From assembly GCF_008001035.1 (NCBI RefSeq), contig NZ_CP042856.1, positions 1,426,001 to 1,490,000 of the forward strand: 64,000 bases of DNA, in the 5' to 3' direction. This DNA comes from Salinibacterium sp. dk2585. Lineage in GTDB: Bacteria; Actinomycetota; Actinomycetes; Actinomycetales; Microbacteriaceae. A program made the translations under genes and the position numbers. This document shows positions 46,175 to 56,847 of the stretch, piece by piece. Each line of letters begins with the position of its first letter. The first letter of the stretch is position 1. The notes under the pieces were generated by a model that saw only the letters and a program-made list of their open reading frames with translations, searched no databases and was not told where the DNA came from.

Positions 46175-49123
46175 TCAGCCGGTGGACGGCTGGTAGGGCT
46201 TCGACACCCCGTAGAAGCGGCGCTCGAACACGGTGCGCGCGTGCCGAGTCGAGCGCATGTAGTGCTCCTCCAGCAACGTCGCAGAGCCTGCGGGGTATCC
46301 GAGGAGGCGCGCAATTCCGTCGAGCTGCTCGCGGTCGGTGGGGATCACGTCGGAGGTCTTGCCTGACCACAGCGTGATAGCCGAGCGGATGCGCGACGCC
46401 AGGATCCACGCCTCGCGCAGCGTGTGCGCCTCCTCTTCGGGCACGAATCCAAGCTCGGCTGCCGCGGCGAGGGCACGAAGCGTCGACGTGGTGCGAAGTT
46501 CCGGGTGCTCGTGAGCATGCTGCAGCTGGATGAGCTGTACGAACCACTCGACATCGCTCAACGAGCCACGACCGAGCTTCAGGTGCCGCGATGGGTCGGC
46601 CGCCTGGGGAAGGCGCTCCGATTCGACCCGGGCCTTGATGCGTTTGACCTCTCGCACATCCGTCTCGGAGATCGCATCCGGATAGCGGACCGAGTCGGCC
46701 AGTTCCTCGAAGTCGGCGAGGAGTTGGGCGTCGCCCGCGACGCCCCGAGCCCGCAGGAGGGCCTGAGCCTCCCAGGTGAGGGACCAGCGCTCATAGTAGG
46801 CACGGTAGGAGTCGAGGGAGCGCGCGATTGGGCCGTTTCGTCCCTCCGGTCTCAGGTTCGCGTCGAGATCGAAGGGCAGCCTGAGGTCCTCCGTCAGCGC
46901 GACGATGTCAGAGACGATGCGCTCGGCGGCTCGCTGCGCGATGTGGGGCTCCGCAGTCGTGGGCCGATAGACATACATGACGTCGGCATCCGAACCGAAA
47001 CCGAGCTCAGCGCCGCCGTAACGACCCATAGCGATGATGGCGAACTCCAGGCCGTCATCGGCACGACGTACGGCCGCGAGCACCCCCCGCAGCAGGGCCG
47101 TGTTGATGTCGGAGAGCGCCGTGCCAAGCTCCTCGATGCCCACAACGCCCAGGATCGCCCCGAGGGCGACCCTCAGCACCTCTCGCCTGCGGATGGCGCG
47201 GAGGGCGGCAACTGCCGTCTTCGGCTCGCTGTGGCGGCGCAGGATGGCCGTGGACTCCTCGTCCAGCAGGGATGCGGGCCTCGGTCGCAGGTCGTCGTCG
47301 CTCTCGAGCCACGCGGCGGACTCCGGCATCCGTTCAAGCAGGCCACCGACGAAGCGGGAACCACTCAGGGCAGCCGTGAGTCGCTTGGCAGCGCCGGAGG
47401 AATCCCGCAGCATCCGCAGGTACCAGTACGACTCCCCCAGTTCGTCGCTGAGCCGGCGGAACGCGAGCAGGCCGTAATCGGGGTCTGCCCCTTCGGCGAA
47501 CCACTGGAGCATCACGGGCAGCAGGTTCTTCTGGATCTGGGCACGTCGGGAGACCCCCGCCGTCATGGCGGCGATGTGCGCGAGGGCCCCGCGGGTGTCG
47601 ATGAAGCCGATCGCGGCGAGACGCGCCTCGGCCTGCCCACTCGTGAGCGCCAGCTCCTCTTCGGGAAGCGCCGCGACCGCGGAGAGGAGAGGCCGGTAGA
47701 AGAGCTTCTCGTGGAGGGTGCGCACGGTCGACTTCCGCGCCGCCCACTGTTCCGTGATGCTCTCCGCCGTCGCTGCGAGACCAGAGGCGCGCGCGAGCAC
47801 CCGGAGGGCGTCCGGGTCACGCGGCATGAGGTGGGTCCGTGTCAGACGGTTCAGCTGTAGCCGGTGCTCGAGTACCCGCAGGAACTGGTAGTCGTGCGCG
47901 AACTCGGCCGCCTCTGCCCTACCGATGTAGCCCTGTTCGGCGAGGGCATCCAGGGCATCGAGGCTCGCTCGCTGGCGCACGTGCTCATCCGCACTGCCGT
48001 GGACGAGCTGCAGCAGTTGCACTGTGAACTCGATGTCACGGATGCCGCCGGGACCGAGTTTCAGCTGGATGTCGACCTCTTCAGCGGGGATGTGCTCGGT
48101 GACGCGCTCGCGCATCCGCTGCACGCCCTGCACGAAGCCGTCCCGCGAGGAGCTCCGCCAGACGAAGGGGCGGATTGCCTCCTCGTACCGCTCACCGAGG
48201 TCTCGGTCGCCAGCGATGTGGCGTGACTTGAGGAGTGCCTGGAACTCCCAGTTCTGCGCCCATCGCTCGTAGTAGGCAACGTGGGATTCCAGCGTGCGAA
48301 CGAGCGCGCCGTCCTTGCCTTCCGGTCGCAGATTCGCATCGACCTCCCAGAGCAAAGGCTCGGTTGCGAGGTCGCTGATGCCCTTCATGGTGGCGATCGC
48401 AAGCCGCGTGCCGATGTCGATCGCGAGCCCAGTTGGGATCGACTCCGAGCCCTCGACGACGAAAATGACGTCGACGTCACTGACGTAGTTGAGTTCGCGC
48501 GCTCCCGCCTTACCCATGCCGATCACGGCGAGGCGCGTGGCGGCGACTTCATCCGCCGGGTACGGCACGTCGCGTCGCGCGACGGTGAGGGAGGCATCGA
48601 GGGCTGCCGAGGCAAGGTCGGCCAGCGCCGCCGTCACCTCCGAAATACCGACAAGCGGATTCGGCAGCTCAAGGTCGTAGGCGGCCAGGGCGGCAAGATG
48701 GCGGCGGTAGCGCACCCGAAGGGCGTTCCACCCGGCTTCGCCGTTGAGCTCAGCGACCGCATCCTGCAGGTCGGCACGATACTGCTCGGCGCTCCAGGGC
48801 GATATCAGCGGATGCGTCAGGGTCGCCATCTCGGCGGGGTGACGCCGAAAGAACTCGCCCAGGGCGGGCGACGCCCCGAGCAGGCGGATGAGGCGGCGGG
48901 CAGCACCCTCCTCCGCGAGGAGCGCATCGGTCTCAGCAGGAGCCCGGTCACGCAGTTCCAGCAGGAGGCGGAGTGCTTCGTCGGGATCTGCCGCAAGGGA
49001 GAACACGCCGAAGAGCGCCGTCGCGCGCTCTCGGCCGAGCGCGTCCAGGGACTCCCTCGCCTCGCCGAGACGCGCGAAGCCGAGGCGCGCGAGCTCGGTC
49101 AGGGACGTCTGGTCGCGGGCCAT
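46175..49123 (-). CDS. glnE: Bifunctional glutamine synthetase adenylyltransferase/deadenylase
   Basis: A 982-residue GlnE that adds AMP to, or removes it from, glutamine synthetase. Both nucleotidyltransferase domains are visible: the N-terminal deadenylase with IGMGKAGARELNYVSDVDVI (about residue 200) and the C-terminal adenylylase with MGRYGGAELGFGSDADVMYV (about residue 680). It starts 8 bp after the glnA2 stop on the same strand, so glnA2-glnE is an operon. Confidence 0.96.
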   Translation of the reverse strand: MARDQTSLTELARLGFARLGEARESLDALGRERATALFGVFSLAADPDEALRLLLELRDRAPAETDALLAEEGAARRLIRLLGASPALGEFFRRHPAEMATLTHPLISPWSAEQYRADLQDAVAELNGEAGWNALRVRYRRHLAALAAYDLELPNPLVGISEVTAALADLASAALDASLTVARRDVPYPADEVAATRLAVIGMGKAGARELNYVSDVDVIFVVEGSESIPTGLAIDIGTRLAIATMKGISDLATEPLLWEVDANLRPEGKDGALVRTLESHVAYYERWAQNWEFQALLKSRHIAGDRDLGERYEEAIRPFVWRSSSRDGFVQGVQRMRERVTEHIPAEEVDIQLKLGPGGIRDIEFTVQLLQLVHGSADEHVRQRASLDALDALAEQGYIGRAEAAEFAHDYQFLRVLEHRLQLNRLTRTHLMPRDPDALRVLARASGLAATAESITEQWAARKSTVRTLHEKLFYRPLLSAVAALPEEELALTSGQAEARLAAIGFIDTRGALAHIAAMTAGVSRRAQIQKNLLPVMLQWFAEGADPDYGLLAFRRLSDELGESYWYLRMLRDSSGAAKRLTAALSGSRFVGGLLERMPESAAWLESDDDLRPRPASLLDEESTAILRRHSEPKTAVAALRAIRRREVLRVALGAILGVVGIEELGTALSDINTALLRGVLAAVRRADDGLEFAIIAMGRYGGAELGFGSDADVMYVYRPTTAEPHIAQRAAERIVSDIVALTEDLRLPFDLDANLRPEGRNGPIARSLDSYRAYYERWSLTWEAQALLRARGVAGDAQLLADFEELADSVRYPDAISETDVREVKRIKARVESERLPQAADPSRHLKLGRGSLSDVEWFVQLIQLQHAHEHPELRTTSTLRALAAAAELGFVPEEEAHTLREAWILASRIRSAITLWSGKTSDVIPTDREQLDGIARLLGYPAGSATLLEEHYMRSTRHARTVFERRFYGVSKPYQPSTG

Positions 49124-49131
49124 GAGCGGGG

Positions 49132-50469
49132 CTAGAGCATCTCCAGGTTCCGGTTGAGCTCATAGGGAGTGACCTGGGAGCGATACTCGCGCCACTCCTG
49201 CCGCTTGTTGCGCAGCACGAAGTTGAACACCTGCTCTCCGAGTGTCTCGGCAACGAGCTCAGAGTCCTCCATGAGCGACACGGCGTGGTCGAGGCTGGCT
49301 GGCAGTGCGTTGTAGCCGAGCGCCCGGCGCTCGGAGTCGGTCATCTGCCAGACGTTGTCCTCGGCCTCCGGCTGGAGCTCGTACTCCCCCTCGATGCCCT
49401 TGAGGCCCGCGGCAAGCATGAGCGAGAAGGAGAGGTAGGGGTTCGAGGCCGAGTCGATACCGCGGTACTCGACGCGCGCGCTCTGACCCTTGTTGGGCTT
49501 GTACAGCGGAACACGCACGAGGGCAGAGCGGTTGTTGTGTCCCCACGTGATGAAGCTCGGCGCTTCGTCGCCGCCCCACAGCCGCTTGTAGGAGTTGACG
49601 AACTGATTCGTGACGGCCGTGATCTCGGGCGCGTGCTTCAGGAGACCGGCAATGAAGTGACGGCCGGTCTTGGAGAGCTGGTACTGCGCGCCCGCCTCGT
49701 AGAAGGCGTTCGTGTCGCCCTCGAAGAGCGACATGTGGGTGTGCATTCCCGAACCTGGATGCTCGGAGAACGGCTTCGGCATGAAGGTCGCGTAGACCCC
49801 CTGCTCAATCGCGACCTCCTTGATCACGGTGCGGAAGGTCATGATGTTGTCCGCTGTCGTGAGGGCGTCGGCGTAGCGCAGGTCGATCTCGTTCTGGCCA
49901 GGACCAGCCTCGTGGTGGCTGAACTCGACCGAGATGCCGAGGTCCTCGAGCATTCGCACGGAACGACGCCTGAAATCGTGGGCCGTGCCGCCCGGCACGT
50001 TGTCGAAGTACCCGGCAGAGTCGACCGGCTGCGGCCCCTCGGTGCCGAACTTGGAGCTCTTGAGGAGGTAGAACTCGATCTCGGGGTGCGTGTAGAAGGT
50101 GAAACCAGCATCCGCGGCCTTCTCCAGCGTGCGCTTGAGCACATTGCGGGGGTCAGCGATGGCCGGCTGGCCGTCAGGCGTCATGATGTCGCAAAACATG
50201 CGCGCCGTTGGATCGATCTCGCCGCGCCACGGGAGGATCTGGAACGTCGCCGGGTCTGGATGGGCGAGGACATCGGCCTCATAGGAGCGGGTCAGGCCCT
50301 CGATCGCGGAGCCGTCGAAGCCGAGGCCCTCCGCGAACGCACCCTCCACCTCAGCCGGTGCGATGGCAACGGACTTCAGCGTGCCGACAACGTCGGTGAA
50401 CCACAGGCGGATGAACTTGATGCCACGCTCTTCGATGGTACGAAGGACGAAGTCCCGCTGCTTGTCCAT
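49132..50469 (-). CDS. glnA2: Glutamine synthetase type I, GlnA2-like
   Basis: A 445-residue GSI-alpha-type protein. Catalytic motifs are GFDGSAIEGL, MPKPFSEHPGSGMHTHMS and NNRSALVRVP. The adenylylation loop of GlnA is absent (NVWQMTDSE in that region), so it should not be regulated by GlnE although it shares an operon with it. GlnA2 proteins may make glutamine or, in some actinobacteria, gamma-glutamylate polyamines; which applies here is not clear. GAGGAG lies about 3-4 nt before the ATG. Confidence 0.93.
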   Translation of the reverse strand: MDKQRDFVLRTIEERGIKFIRLWFTDVVGTLKSVAIAPAEVEGAFAEGLGFDGSAIEGLTRSYEADVLAHPDPATFQILPWRGEIDPTARMFCDIMTPDGQPAIADPRNVLKRTLEKAADAGFTFYTHPEIEFYLLKSSKFGTEGPQPVDSAGYFDNVPGGTAHDFRRRSVRMLEDLGISVEFSHHEAGPGQNEIDLRYADALTTADNIMTFRTVIKEVAIEQGVYATFMPKPFSEHPGSGMHTHMSLFEGDTNAFYEAGAQYQLSKTGRHFIAGLLKHAPEITAVTNQFVNSYKRLWGGDEAPSFITWGHNNRSALVRVPLYKPNKGQSARVEYRGIDSASNPYLSFSLMLAAGLKGIEGEYELQPEAEDNVWQMTDSERRALGYNALPASLDHAVSLMEDSELVAETLGEQVFNFVLRNKRQEWREYRSQVTPYELNRNLEML

Positions 50470-50525
50470 GTGCTCCTCGTGGTCTCGACCGATTCTCGCC
50501 CCTGACCGGGGCGAAGATGCGCTAT

Positions 50526-50531
50526 TAGGCT
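50526..50531 (+). promoter_or_regulatory. -10 box of nadE, leaderless start
   Basis: TAGGCT lies 7 nt before the ATG at 50539. Confidence 0.45.
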
Positions 50532-50538
50532 ACTGGCT

Positions 50539-52275
50539 ATGGGACGAATCCGCTTGGCACTCGCGCAGACAAATCCGGTGCTGGGCGACCTCGAAGGCAA
50601 CTGCATGCAGGTGCTCGAGGCCGCTCGACGAGCAGCAGCCCAGGGGGCCGAGCTGCTGATCACGGGCGAGATGGCACTCTCGGGCTACCCCATTGAAGAC
50701 CTCGCGTCCCGTCCGAGCTTCCTCACCGCCGCGGTGGATGCGGTCAATGTGCTCGCAAAGCGCCTCCAGGATGAGGGCCTCGGCGACCTCGTCGTCATTG
50801 TGGGACATCCGGATGGACCCCACGAGCCGCGCCTCCTCGGCACGAGCAACGCGCCCACGGCAATCGCGAAGAACTCGGCCAGCGTGCTCCACCACGGTCA
50901 CGTCAAGGCCACCTACTCGAAGCACCACCTGCCCAACTACTCGGTCTTCGACGAGTACCGCATCTTTATCCCCGGCGACGAGTTGCTCGTCGTGCGTGTG
51001 AATGATGTCGATGTCGCTGTCGTGATCTGCGAAGACCTCTGGCGGGACGGCGGGCCCGTCGCGCGCGTACTCGAGGCGGATGCCGGTGTGTTGGCGGTAC
51101 TCAACGGCTCCCCCTTCGAGCGAGACAAGGACGAGGTGCGCCTCCCACTCGTCACACGCCGTGCCGTCGAGACCGACACGATCGTCGCCTACGTGAACCT
51201 TGTCGGCGGCCAGGACGACCTCGTATTCGACGGCGACAGCGTCGTGGTCGACGGAAGCGGCACGATCATTGCCCGGGCGCCCCAATTCCGGGAACACCTT
51301 CTCGTCGTCGATGTCAACGCCGCTGACGCCACCGACACGCCTCTGCCGCCTGAGGTGCACCGGATCGAGCTCACGGCAGCCGTGCCCACGAAACCCGAGC
51401 TGGGCCGGGATGTCACGGAGCTTCCCGATGACCGTGAACAGCTCTGGAACGCCCTCGTCCTCGGGCTTCGTGACTATGTCAAGAAGAACGGTTTCCGCAC
51501 TGTTGTCTTGGGACTCTCGGGCGGGATCGACTCAGCCGTATGCGCGGCCCTCGCAGTCGATGCGATCGGCGCCGATTCCGTCTACGGGGTGTCGATGCCG
51601 AGCAGGTACTCCTCCGAGCATTCCCGATCCGACGCAGACGACCTCGCCGAGCGCACTGGCGTGCACTTCGAAACGCAGCCGATCGCAGGACTCGTCGCAC
51701 CGTTCGAGGAGCAGCTCGGCCTCACGGGAGTCGCGGCCGAGAACCTTCAAGCGCGCGTGCGCGCCGTGATTCTCATGGGCCTCTCCAACATGCATGGCCA
51801 CCTGGTGCTCACGACCGGCAACAAGACTGAACTCGCCGTGGGCTACTCCACCATCTATGGAGACTCGGTCGGCGGTTTCGCTCCCATCAAGGATGTGCCG
51901 AAACTCCTCGTCTGGGAGCTCGCAGCGTGGCGCAACGAGTTCGCGGCAGCACGGGGCGAGGTGCCGCCCATCCCGGAGAACTCGATCACCAAGCCGCCCT
52001 CCGCCGAGCTCAAGCCGGGCCAGGTGGATGAGGATTCCCTTCCGCCCTACGAGATCCTCGATCCGCTGATCGATGCCTATGTGACGCGTAAGCTCGGCGC
52101 TGCCGATGTCGTTGCCCTCGGTTTCGACCCGGCGATCGTCGATGAGGTGACCACGCTCGTCGACCGTTCCGAGTGGAAGCGACGCCAGGGGGCGATCGGC
52201 CCGAAGATCTCTGGGATGGCCTTCGGTCGCGACCGACGCCTCCCCGTCACGTATCGGCCGAGTCGGGCGGAGTGA
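50539..52275 (+). CDS. nadE: Glutamine-dependent NAD+ synthetase
   Basis: A 578-residue two-domain enzyme that amidates nicotinic acid adenine dinucleotide. The N-terminal nitrilase-type glutaminase has the triad E44 (ITGEMALSGYP), K128 (YSKHHLPNY) and C164 (VVICEDLWRDGG). The C-terminal synthetase domain has the PP-loop GLSGGIDSAV and the later GNKTELAVGYSTIYGD. The start is leaderless-type. It lies among nitrogen genes, consistent with its use of glutamine. Confidence 0.96.
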   Translation: MGRIRLALAQTNPVLGDLEGNCMQVLEAARRAAAQGAELLITGEMALSGYPIEDLASRPSFLTAAVDAVNVLAKRLQDEGLGDLVVIVGHPDGPHEPRLLGTSNAPTAIAKNSASVLHHGHVKATYSKHHLPNYSVFDEYRIFIPGDELLVVRVNDVDVAVVICEDLWRDGGPVARVLEADAGVLAVLNGSPFERDKDEVRLPLVTRRAVETDTIVAYVNLVGGQDDLVFDGDSVVVDGSGTIIARAPQFREHLLVVDVNAADATDTPLPPEVHRIELTAAVPTKPELGRDVTELPDDREQLWNALVLGLRDYVKKNGFRTVVLGLSGGIDSAVCAALAVDAIGADSVYGVSMPSRYSSEHSRSDADDLAERTGVHFETQPIAGLVAPFEEQLGLTGVAAENLQARVRAVILMGLSNMHGHLVLTTGNKTELAVGYSTIYGDSVGGFAPIKDVPKLLVWELAAWRNEFAAARGEVPPIPENSITKPPSAELKPGQVDEDSLPPYEILDPLIDAYVTRKLGAADVVALGFDPAIVDEVTTLVDRSEWKRRQGAIGPKISGMAFGRDRRLPVTYRPSRAE

Positions 52276-52288
52276 TGCAACGCCGTCA

Positions 52289-52294
52289 TAGAGT
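52289..52294 (+). promoter_or_regulatory. -10 box of panB, leaderless start
   Basis: TAGAGT lies 6 nt before the ATG at 52301. Confidence 0.5.
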
Positions 52295-52300
52295 GGCCAC

Positions 52301-53134
52301 ATGAGTGAAACCAGCGATGCTTCCACCCCCGCTCCCGTCAAGCGCGTGCGCACCCGGCACTTTCAGCAGGCGAAGGAACGTGGCATCCGAATCACGGGCC
52401 TCACGAGCTACGACTATCTGACGGCCCGGATCTTCGACGACGCAGGTGTTGACTTCCTCCTTGTCGGCGACTCAGCGGGCAACACTGTCTTCGGTCACGA
52501 CACGACCCTGCCGGTCACGATCGACGAACTCATCCCGCTCACGCGTGCCGTCGCCATCGCGGCCAAGCGAGCCCTCGTCGTCGCTGACCTCCCCTTCGGT
52601 TCATACGAGACGAGCCCAGATGAGGCCCTCCACACCGCCTTCCGCTTCATGAAGGAGACGGGTGCCCATGCCGTCAAGCTCGAGGGCGGCGTGCGGAGCG
52701 CAGAGCAGATCCGTCGCATTGTCTCGGCCGGTATCCCCGTCATGGCGCACATCGGCTTCACCCCGCAGAGCGAACACGGCCTCGGCGGCCACATGATCCA
52801 GGGACGCGGCGACCAGGTGAAGCAGTTGCTCGAAGACGCCCGCGCAGTGCAGGATGCGGGAGCATTCGCGGTCGTACTTGAGATGGTTCCCGCAGACTCA
52901 GCAGCCCTCGTCACGCAAGAACTCCGGATTCCCACAATTGGCGTCGGAGCGGGTCCGGAGGTAGATGGCCAGCTGCTCGTGTGGACCGACTGGGCGGGGC
53001 TCACGAGCGGTCGAATCCCCCGCTTCGTTCGCAAGTATGCTGATCTACACGGTATTCTCACCGAGGCTGTGACCGCATTCCGATCGGATGTCGAGTCTGG
53101 CACCTATCCCGGCCCCGAGCACTCCTACGAATAG
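52301..53134 (+). CDS. panB: 3-methyl-2-oxobutanoate hydroxymethyltransferase
   Basis: A 277-residue PanB, which makes ketopantoate from 2-oxoisovalerate and methylene-THF in pantothenate synthesis. Motifs are [52 protein letters not shown]-type [17 protein letters not shown], and [19 protein letters not shown]. panC/panD are not in the window. The start is leaderless-type (TAGAGT 6 nt upstream) although nadE ends only 25 bp away. Confidence 0.96.
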   Translation: MSETSDASTPAPVKRVRTRHFQQAKERGIRITGLTSYDYLTARIFDDAGVDFLLVGDSAGNTVFGHDTTLPVTIDELIPLTRAVAIAAKRALVVADLPFGSYETSPDEALHTAFRFMKETGAHAVKLEGGVRSAEQIRRIVSAGIPVMAHIGFTPQSEHGLGGHMIQGRGDQVKQLLEDARAVQDAGAFAVVLEMVPADSAALVTQELRIPTIGVGAGPEVDGQLLVWTDWAGLTSGRIPRFVRKYADLHGILTEAVTAFRSDVESGTYPGPEHSYE

Positions 53135-54520
<1,386 letters not shown>

Positions 54521-54545
54521 CTCGCGAGCAACGGATGGGAGGAGG

Positions 54546-54719
54546 TCAGCGCTCGTCGCTGGCCTCTTCCTCCGCCCAAAGGCGCGAACGTTCCGCGATG
54601 ATCTCGGGCGCTCGAAGGGCCTCCTCGCGCGATGAGAACGGCCCGGCACGATCGATCACCGGGGACTTCATGCCCTCTTCGACCTCGCCGGTTCTCGTGT
54701 TGTACCACCACTCGGACAT
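54546..54719 (-). CDS. Small SEWWYN-type protein next to map
   Basis: A 57-residue soluble protein starting MSEWWYNTRTGEVEEG. Similar small tryptophan-rich proteins occur next to methionine aminopeptidase genes in Actinobacteria and are sometimes named SPOR-domain-like; the segment PVIDRAGPFSSREEALRAPE would fit a single short SPOR-like motif. The ATG at 54719 with GGGAGG about 6 nt upstream is a firm start. It is divergent from map. Function unknown. Confidence 0.75.
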   Translation of the reverse strand: MSEWWYNTRTGEVEEGMKSPVIDRAGPFSSREEALRAPEIIAERSRLWAEEEASDER

Positions 54720-54739
54720 GGCACCTCCCACTGTCGACC

Positions 54740-54745
54740 TAAGAT
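54740..54745 (+). promoter_or_regulatory. -10 box of map, leaderless start
   Basis: TAAGAT lies 7 nt before the ATG at 54753. Confidence 0.45.
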
Positions 54746-54752
54746 CGATCCT

Positions 54753-55631
54753 ATGCCCAAGGACTCCAACGGACACCTGATCCCGGGGGTGGTGTCCCCC
54801 AGGCGGGCTGTCCCCGCTTCGATCGCAAAGCCCGAGTATGTCGGCCGTCCCGCGCCCGCGAAGTTCACGGGTGGCGACGTGTACGGCCCCGAGCAGGTGG
54901 AGTTAATCCGCGAATCCGGGCGCATCGCGGCATCCGCCATCGAACACGTGGCGACGCACATCCGCCCCGGCGTCACCACCGAGGAGTTGGATCGCCTCGG
55001 CCACGAGTACGTCGTGGAACACGGCGCCTACCCGTCGTGCTTGGGCTACCGCGGTTTCCCGAAGTCGGTGTGCACCTCGGTGAACGAAGTCGTGTGCCAT
55101 GGCATCCCCGACGACACGGTGCTGGAGGAGGGCGACATCGTCAACCTCGATATCACCGCCTTCAAGAACGGCTTTCACGGTGACACGAACCGCACCTTCG
55201 TCGTCGGCAGCGCCTCCCAGGAGGTGACGGACCTCGTCAGCCGCACCGAGGAGGCGCTCGCACGCGGCATCAAGGCTGTCGCCCCCGGCAGGCAGGTCAA
55301 CGTCATCGGAAGGACCATTGAGTCCTACGCACGCCGCTTCGGCTATGGCGTTGTGCGCGACTTCACAGGGCACGGTGTCGGCGCGGCTTTCCACTCCGGG
55401 CTGATCATCCCCCACTACGACTCCGCGCCAGAGTTCGACACCGTCATGGAGGTCGGCATGGTGTTCACGATCGAGCCGATGCTCACGCTCGGCACGCACG
55501 AGTGGGACATGTGGAGCGACGACTGGACGGTCACGACGAAAGACAAGCGCATGACCGCCCAGTTCGAGCACACGATCGTCGTGACAGAGCGCGGCGCCGA
55601 GATCCTGACCCTCCCTCGTGAAGGTACCTGA
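54753..55631 (+). CDS. map: Methionine aminopeptidase type I
   Basis: A 292-residue enzyme that removes the initiator methionine. It has an N-terminal extension of about 40 residues with PGVVSPRRAVPASIAKPEYV, typical of actinobacterial MapB. Metal ligands lie in IVNLDITAFKNGFHGDTNRT, the GHGVGAAFH histidine, FTIEPML and QFEHTIVV. Its stop overlaps the ppgK start by one base (TGATG). The start is leaderless-type. Confidence 0.95.
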   Translation: MPKDSNGHLIPGVVSPRRAVPASIAKPEYVGRPAPAKFTGGDVYGPEQVELIRESGRIAASAIEHVATHIRPGVTTEELDRLGHEYVVEHGAYPSCLGYRGFPKSVCTSVNEVVCHGIPDDTVLEEGDIVNLDITAFKNGFHGDTNRTFVVGSASQEVTDLVSRTEEALARGIKAVAPGRQVNVIGRTIESYARRFGYGVVRDFTGHGVGAAFHSGLIIPHYDSAPEFDTVMEVGMVFTIEPMLTLGTHEWDMWSDDWTVTTKDKRMTAQFEHTIVVTERGAEILTLPREGT

Positions 55632-56386
55632 TGTCAGCGGCGATCGGGATCGACATCGGAGGCACTGGCATCAAGGCCGCGCTCGTGGACCTCGAGAAGG
55701 GTGCACTCACCGGCGACCGGCACAAGGTACCGACGCCCGACGGCGGAGAACCTGACGCTGTCGTGCAGGCGGCCGTCGGCCTCTTGGCCGAGATCGAGGG
55801 CATCGACGACTCAATGCCGGTCGGTGTCTGCTTCCCCGCCGTCGTGCAGGGCGGTCGCACCATGTCGGCCGCCAACGTCAGCGACGCATGGATCGGGCTC
55901 GAGGCTGAGCAGCTCTTCGAGCAGGCGCTTGGTCGCGACATCCACTTCGTCAACGATGCGGATGCAGCGGGGGTCGCTGAGGCCCGCTACGGTGCCGCCA
56001 AGAATGTCGCCGGCCTCGTGATCATGACGACGCTTGGCACCGGGATAGGCACGGCGCTCATCAACAACGGCACACTGGTGCCCAACGCCGAGCTCGGTCA
56101 TCTCGAGATCGACGGTGTCGATTGGGAGACCGTGGCATCCAACTCGGCTCGTGAACGCGAAGGGCTGAGCTGGGGCGAGTGGGCGGAGCGCCTGCAGCGC
56201 TTCTACACACGACTGGAACGCTATCTCTCCCCCGAACGCTTCGTCGTCGGAGGAGGCGTATCAAAGCACCACGATGAATTCCTGCCGCTCCTCGACCTGC
56301 AGACCGAGATCGTGCCTGCGGCCATGCGGAACAACGCGGGCATCATCGGTGCGGCGGCCCTGGCACGGCATCCGAAGGGACGCTGA
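55631..56386 (+). CDS. ppgK: Polyphosphate glucokinase
   Basis: A 251-residue ROK-family kinase that phosphorylates glucose using polyphosphate and usually also ATP. Motifs are GIDIGGTGIKAA (phosphate 1), FVNDADAAGVAEARYGAA with the catalytic Asp, TLGTGIGTALI, and NAELGHLE. Lack of a ROK zinc cysteine cluster and the actinobacterial setting support ppgK over an ordinary glucokinase. It is translationally coupled to map. Confidence 0.93.
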   Translation: MSAAIGIDIGGTGIKAALVDLEKGALTGDRHKVPTPDGGEPDAVVQAAVGLLAEIEGIDDSMPVGVCFPAVVQGGRTMSAANVSDAWIGLEAEQLFEQALGRDIHFVNDADAAGVAEARYGAAKNVAGLVIMTTLGTGIGTALINNGTLVPNAELGHLEIDGVDWETVASNSAREREGLSWGEWAERLQRFYTRLERYLSPERFVVGGGVSKHHDEFLPLLDLQTEIVPAAMRNNAGIIGAAALARHPKGR

Positions 56387-56410
56387 CGCGCCGCTCACGG
56401 CTGCGATGGG

Positions 56411-56794
56411 GCGAATGGGCCGGCTGATACGCCGGGTTCTGTTCACACCGCTCGGGTGCTGGACGGCCATCTATCTCGGGACTACGTTGCCGCAGCCCTC
56501 TAGCGGTCTACCCGGAAGCTGGGCGAGCAACCCGTAACGCTTCCTGTCTGACCTTGCTCCGGACGAGGTTTACCCAGCCAGCCCGATCGCTCGGGCCGCT
56601 GGTGGTCTCTTACACCACCGTTTCACCCTTACCGCTGGCCGAAGCCAGTGGCGGTCTGCTTTCTGTTGCACTTTCTCGCGGGTTGCCCCGGGTGGGTGTT
56701 ACCCACCGTCCTGCTCTGTGGAGCCCGGACGTTCCTCGGCGCCGGGCTGCCGAAGCAGCCCTGGCGACGCGACCGTCTTGCCGACCCATTCGCT
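56411..56794 (-). ncRNA. rnpB: RNase P RNA (bacterial class A)
   Basis: On the minus strand the ends pair as helix P1 (GCGAATGGGTCGGC with GCCGGCCCATTCGC). Inside are GAGGAACGTCCGGGCTCC (conserved region I), CAGGGTGAAACGGTGG-like and AAGGGTGAAACGG, and the universal ACAGGAAGCGTTACGG- and GATAGATGGCCGTCC-type segments of the 3' half. The RNA processes tRNA 5' ends with protein RnpA. A TAGACT box lies 7 nt upstream of the predicted 5' end. Ends are estimated from the P1 helix. Confidence 0.93.
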
Positions 56795-56800
56795 CGCCCA

Positions 56801-56806
56801 GTCTAG
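56801..56806 (-). promoter_or_regulatory. -10 box of rnpB
   Basis: TAGACT lies 6-7 nt before the predicted RNase P RNA 5' end. Confidence 0.5.
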
Positions 56807-56847
56807 CTACCAGCGCGCGCGACGGGCGCTCGCTCCGTCTGCCCGGG

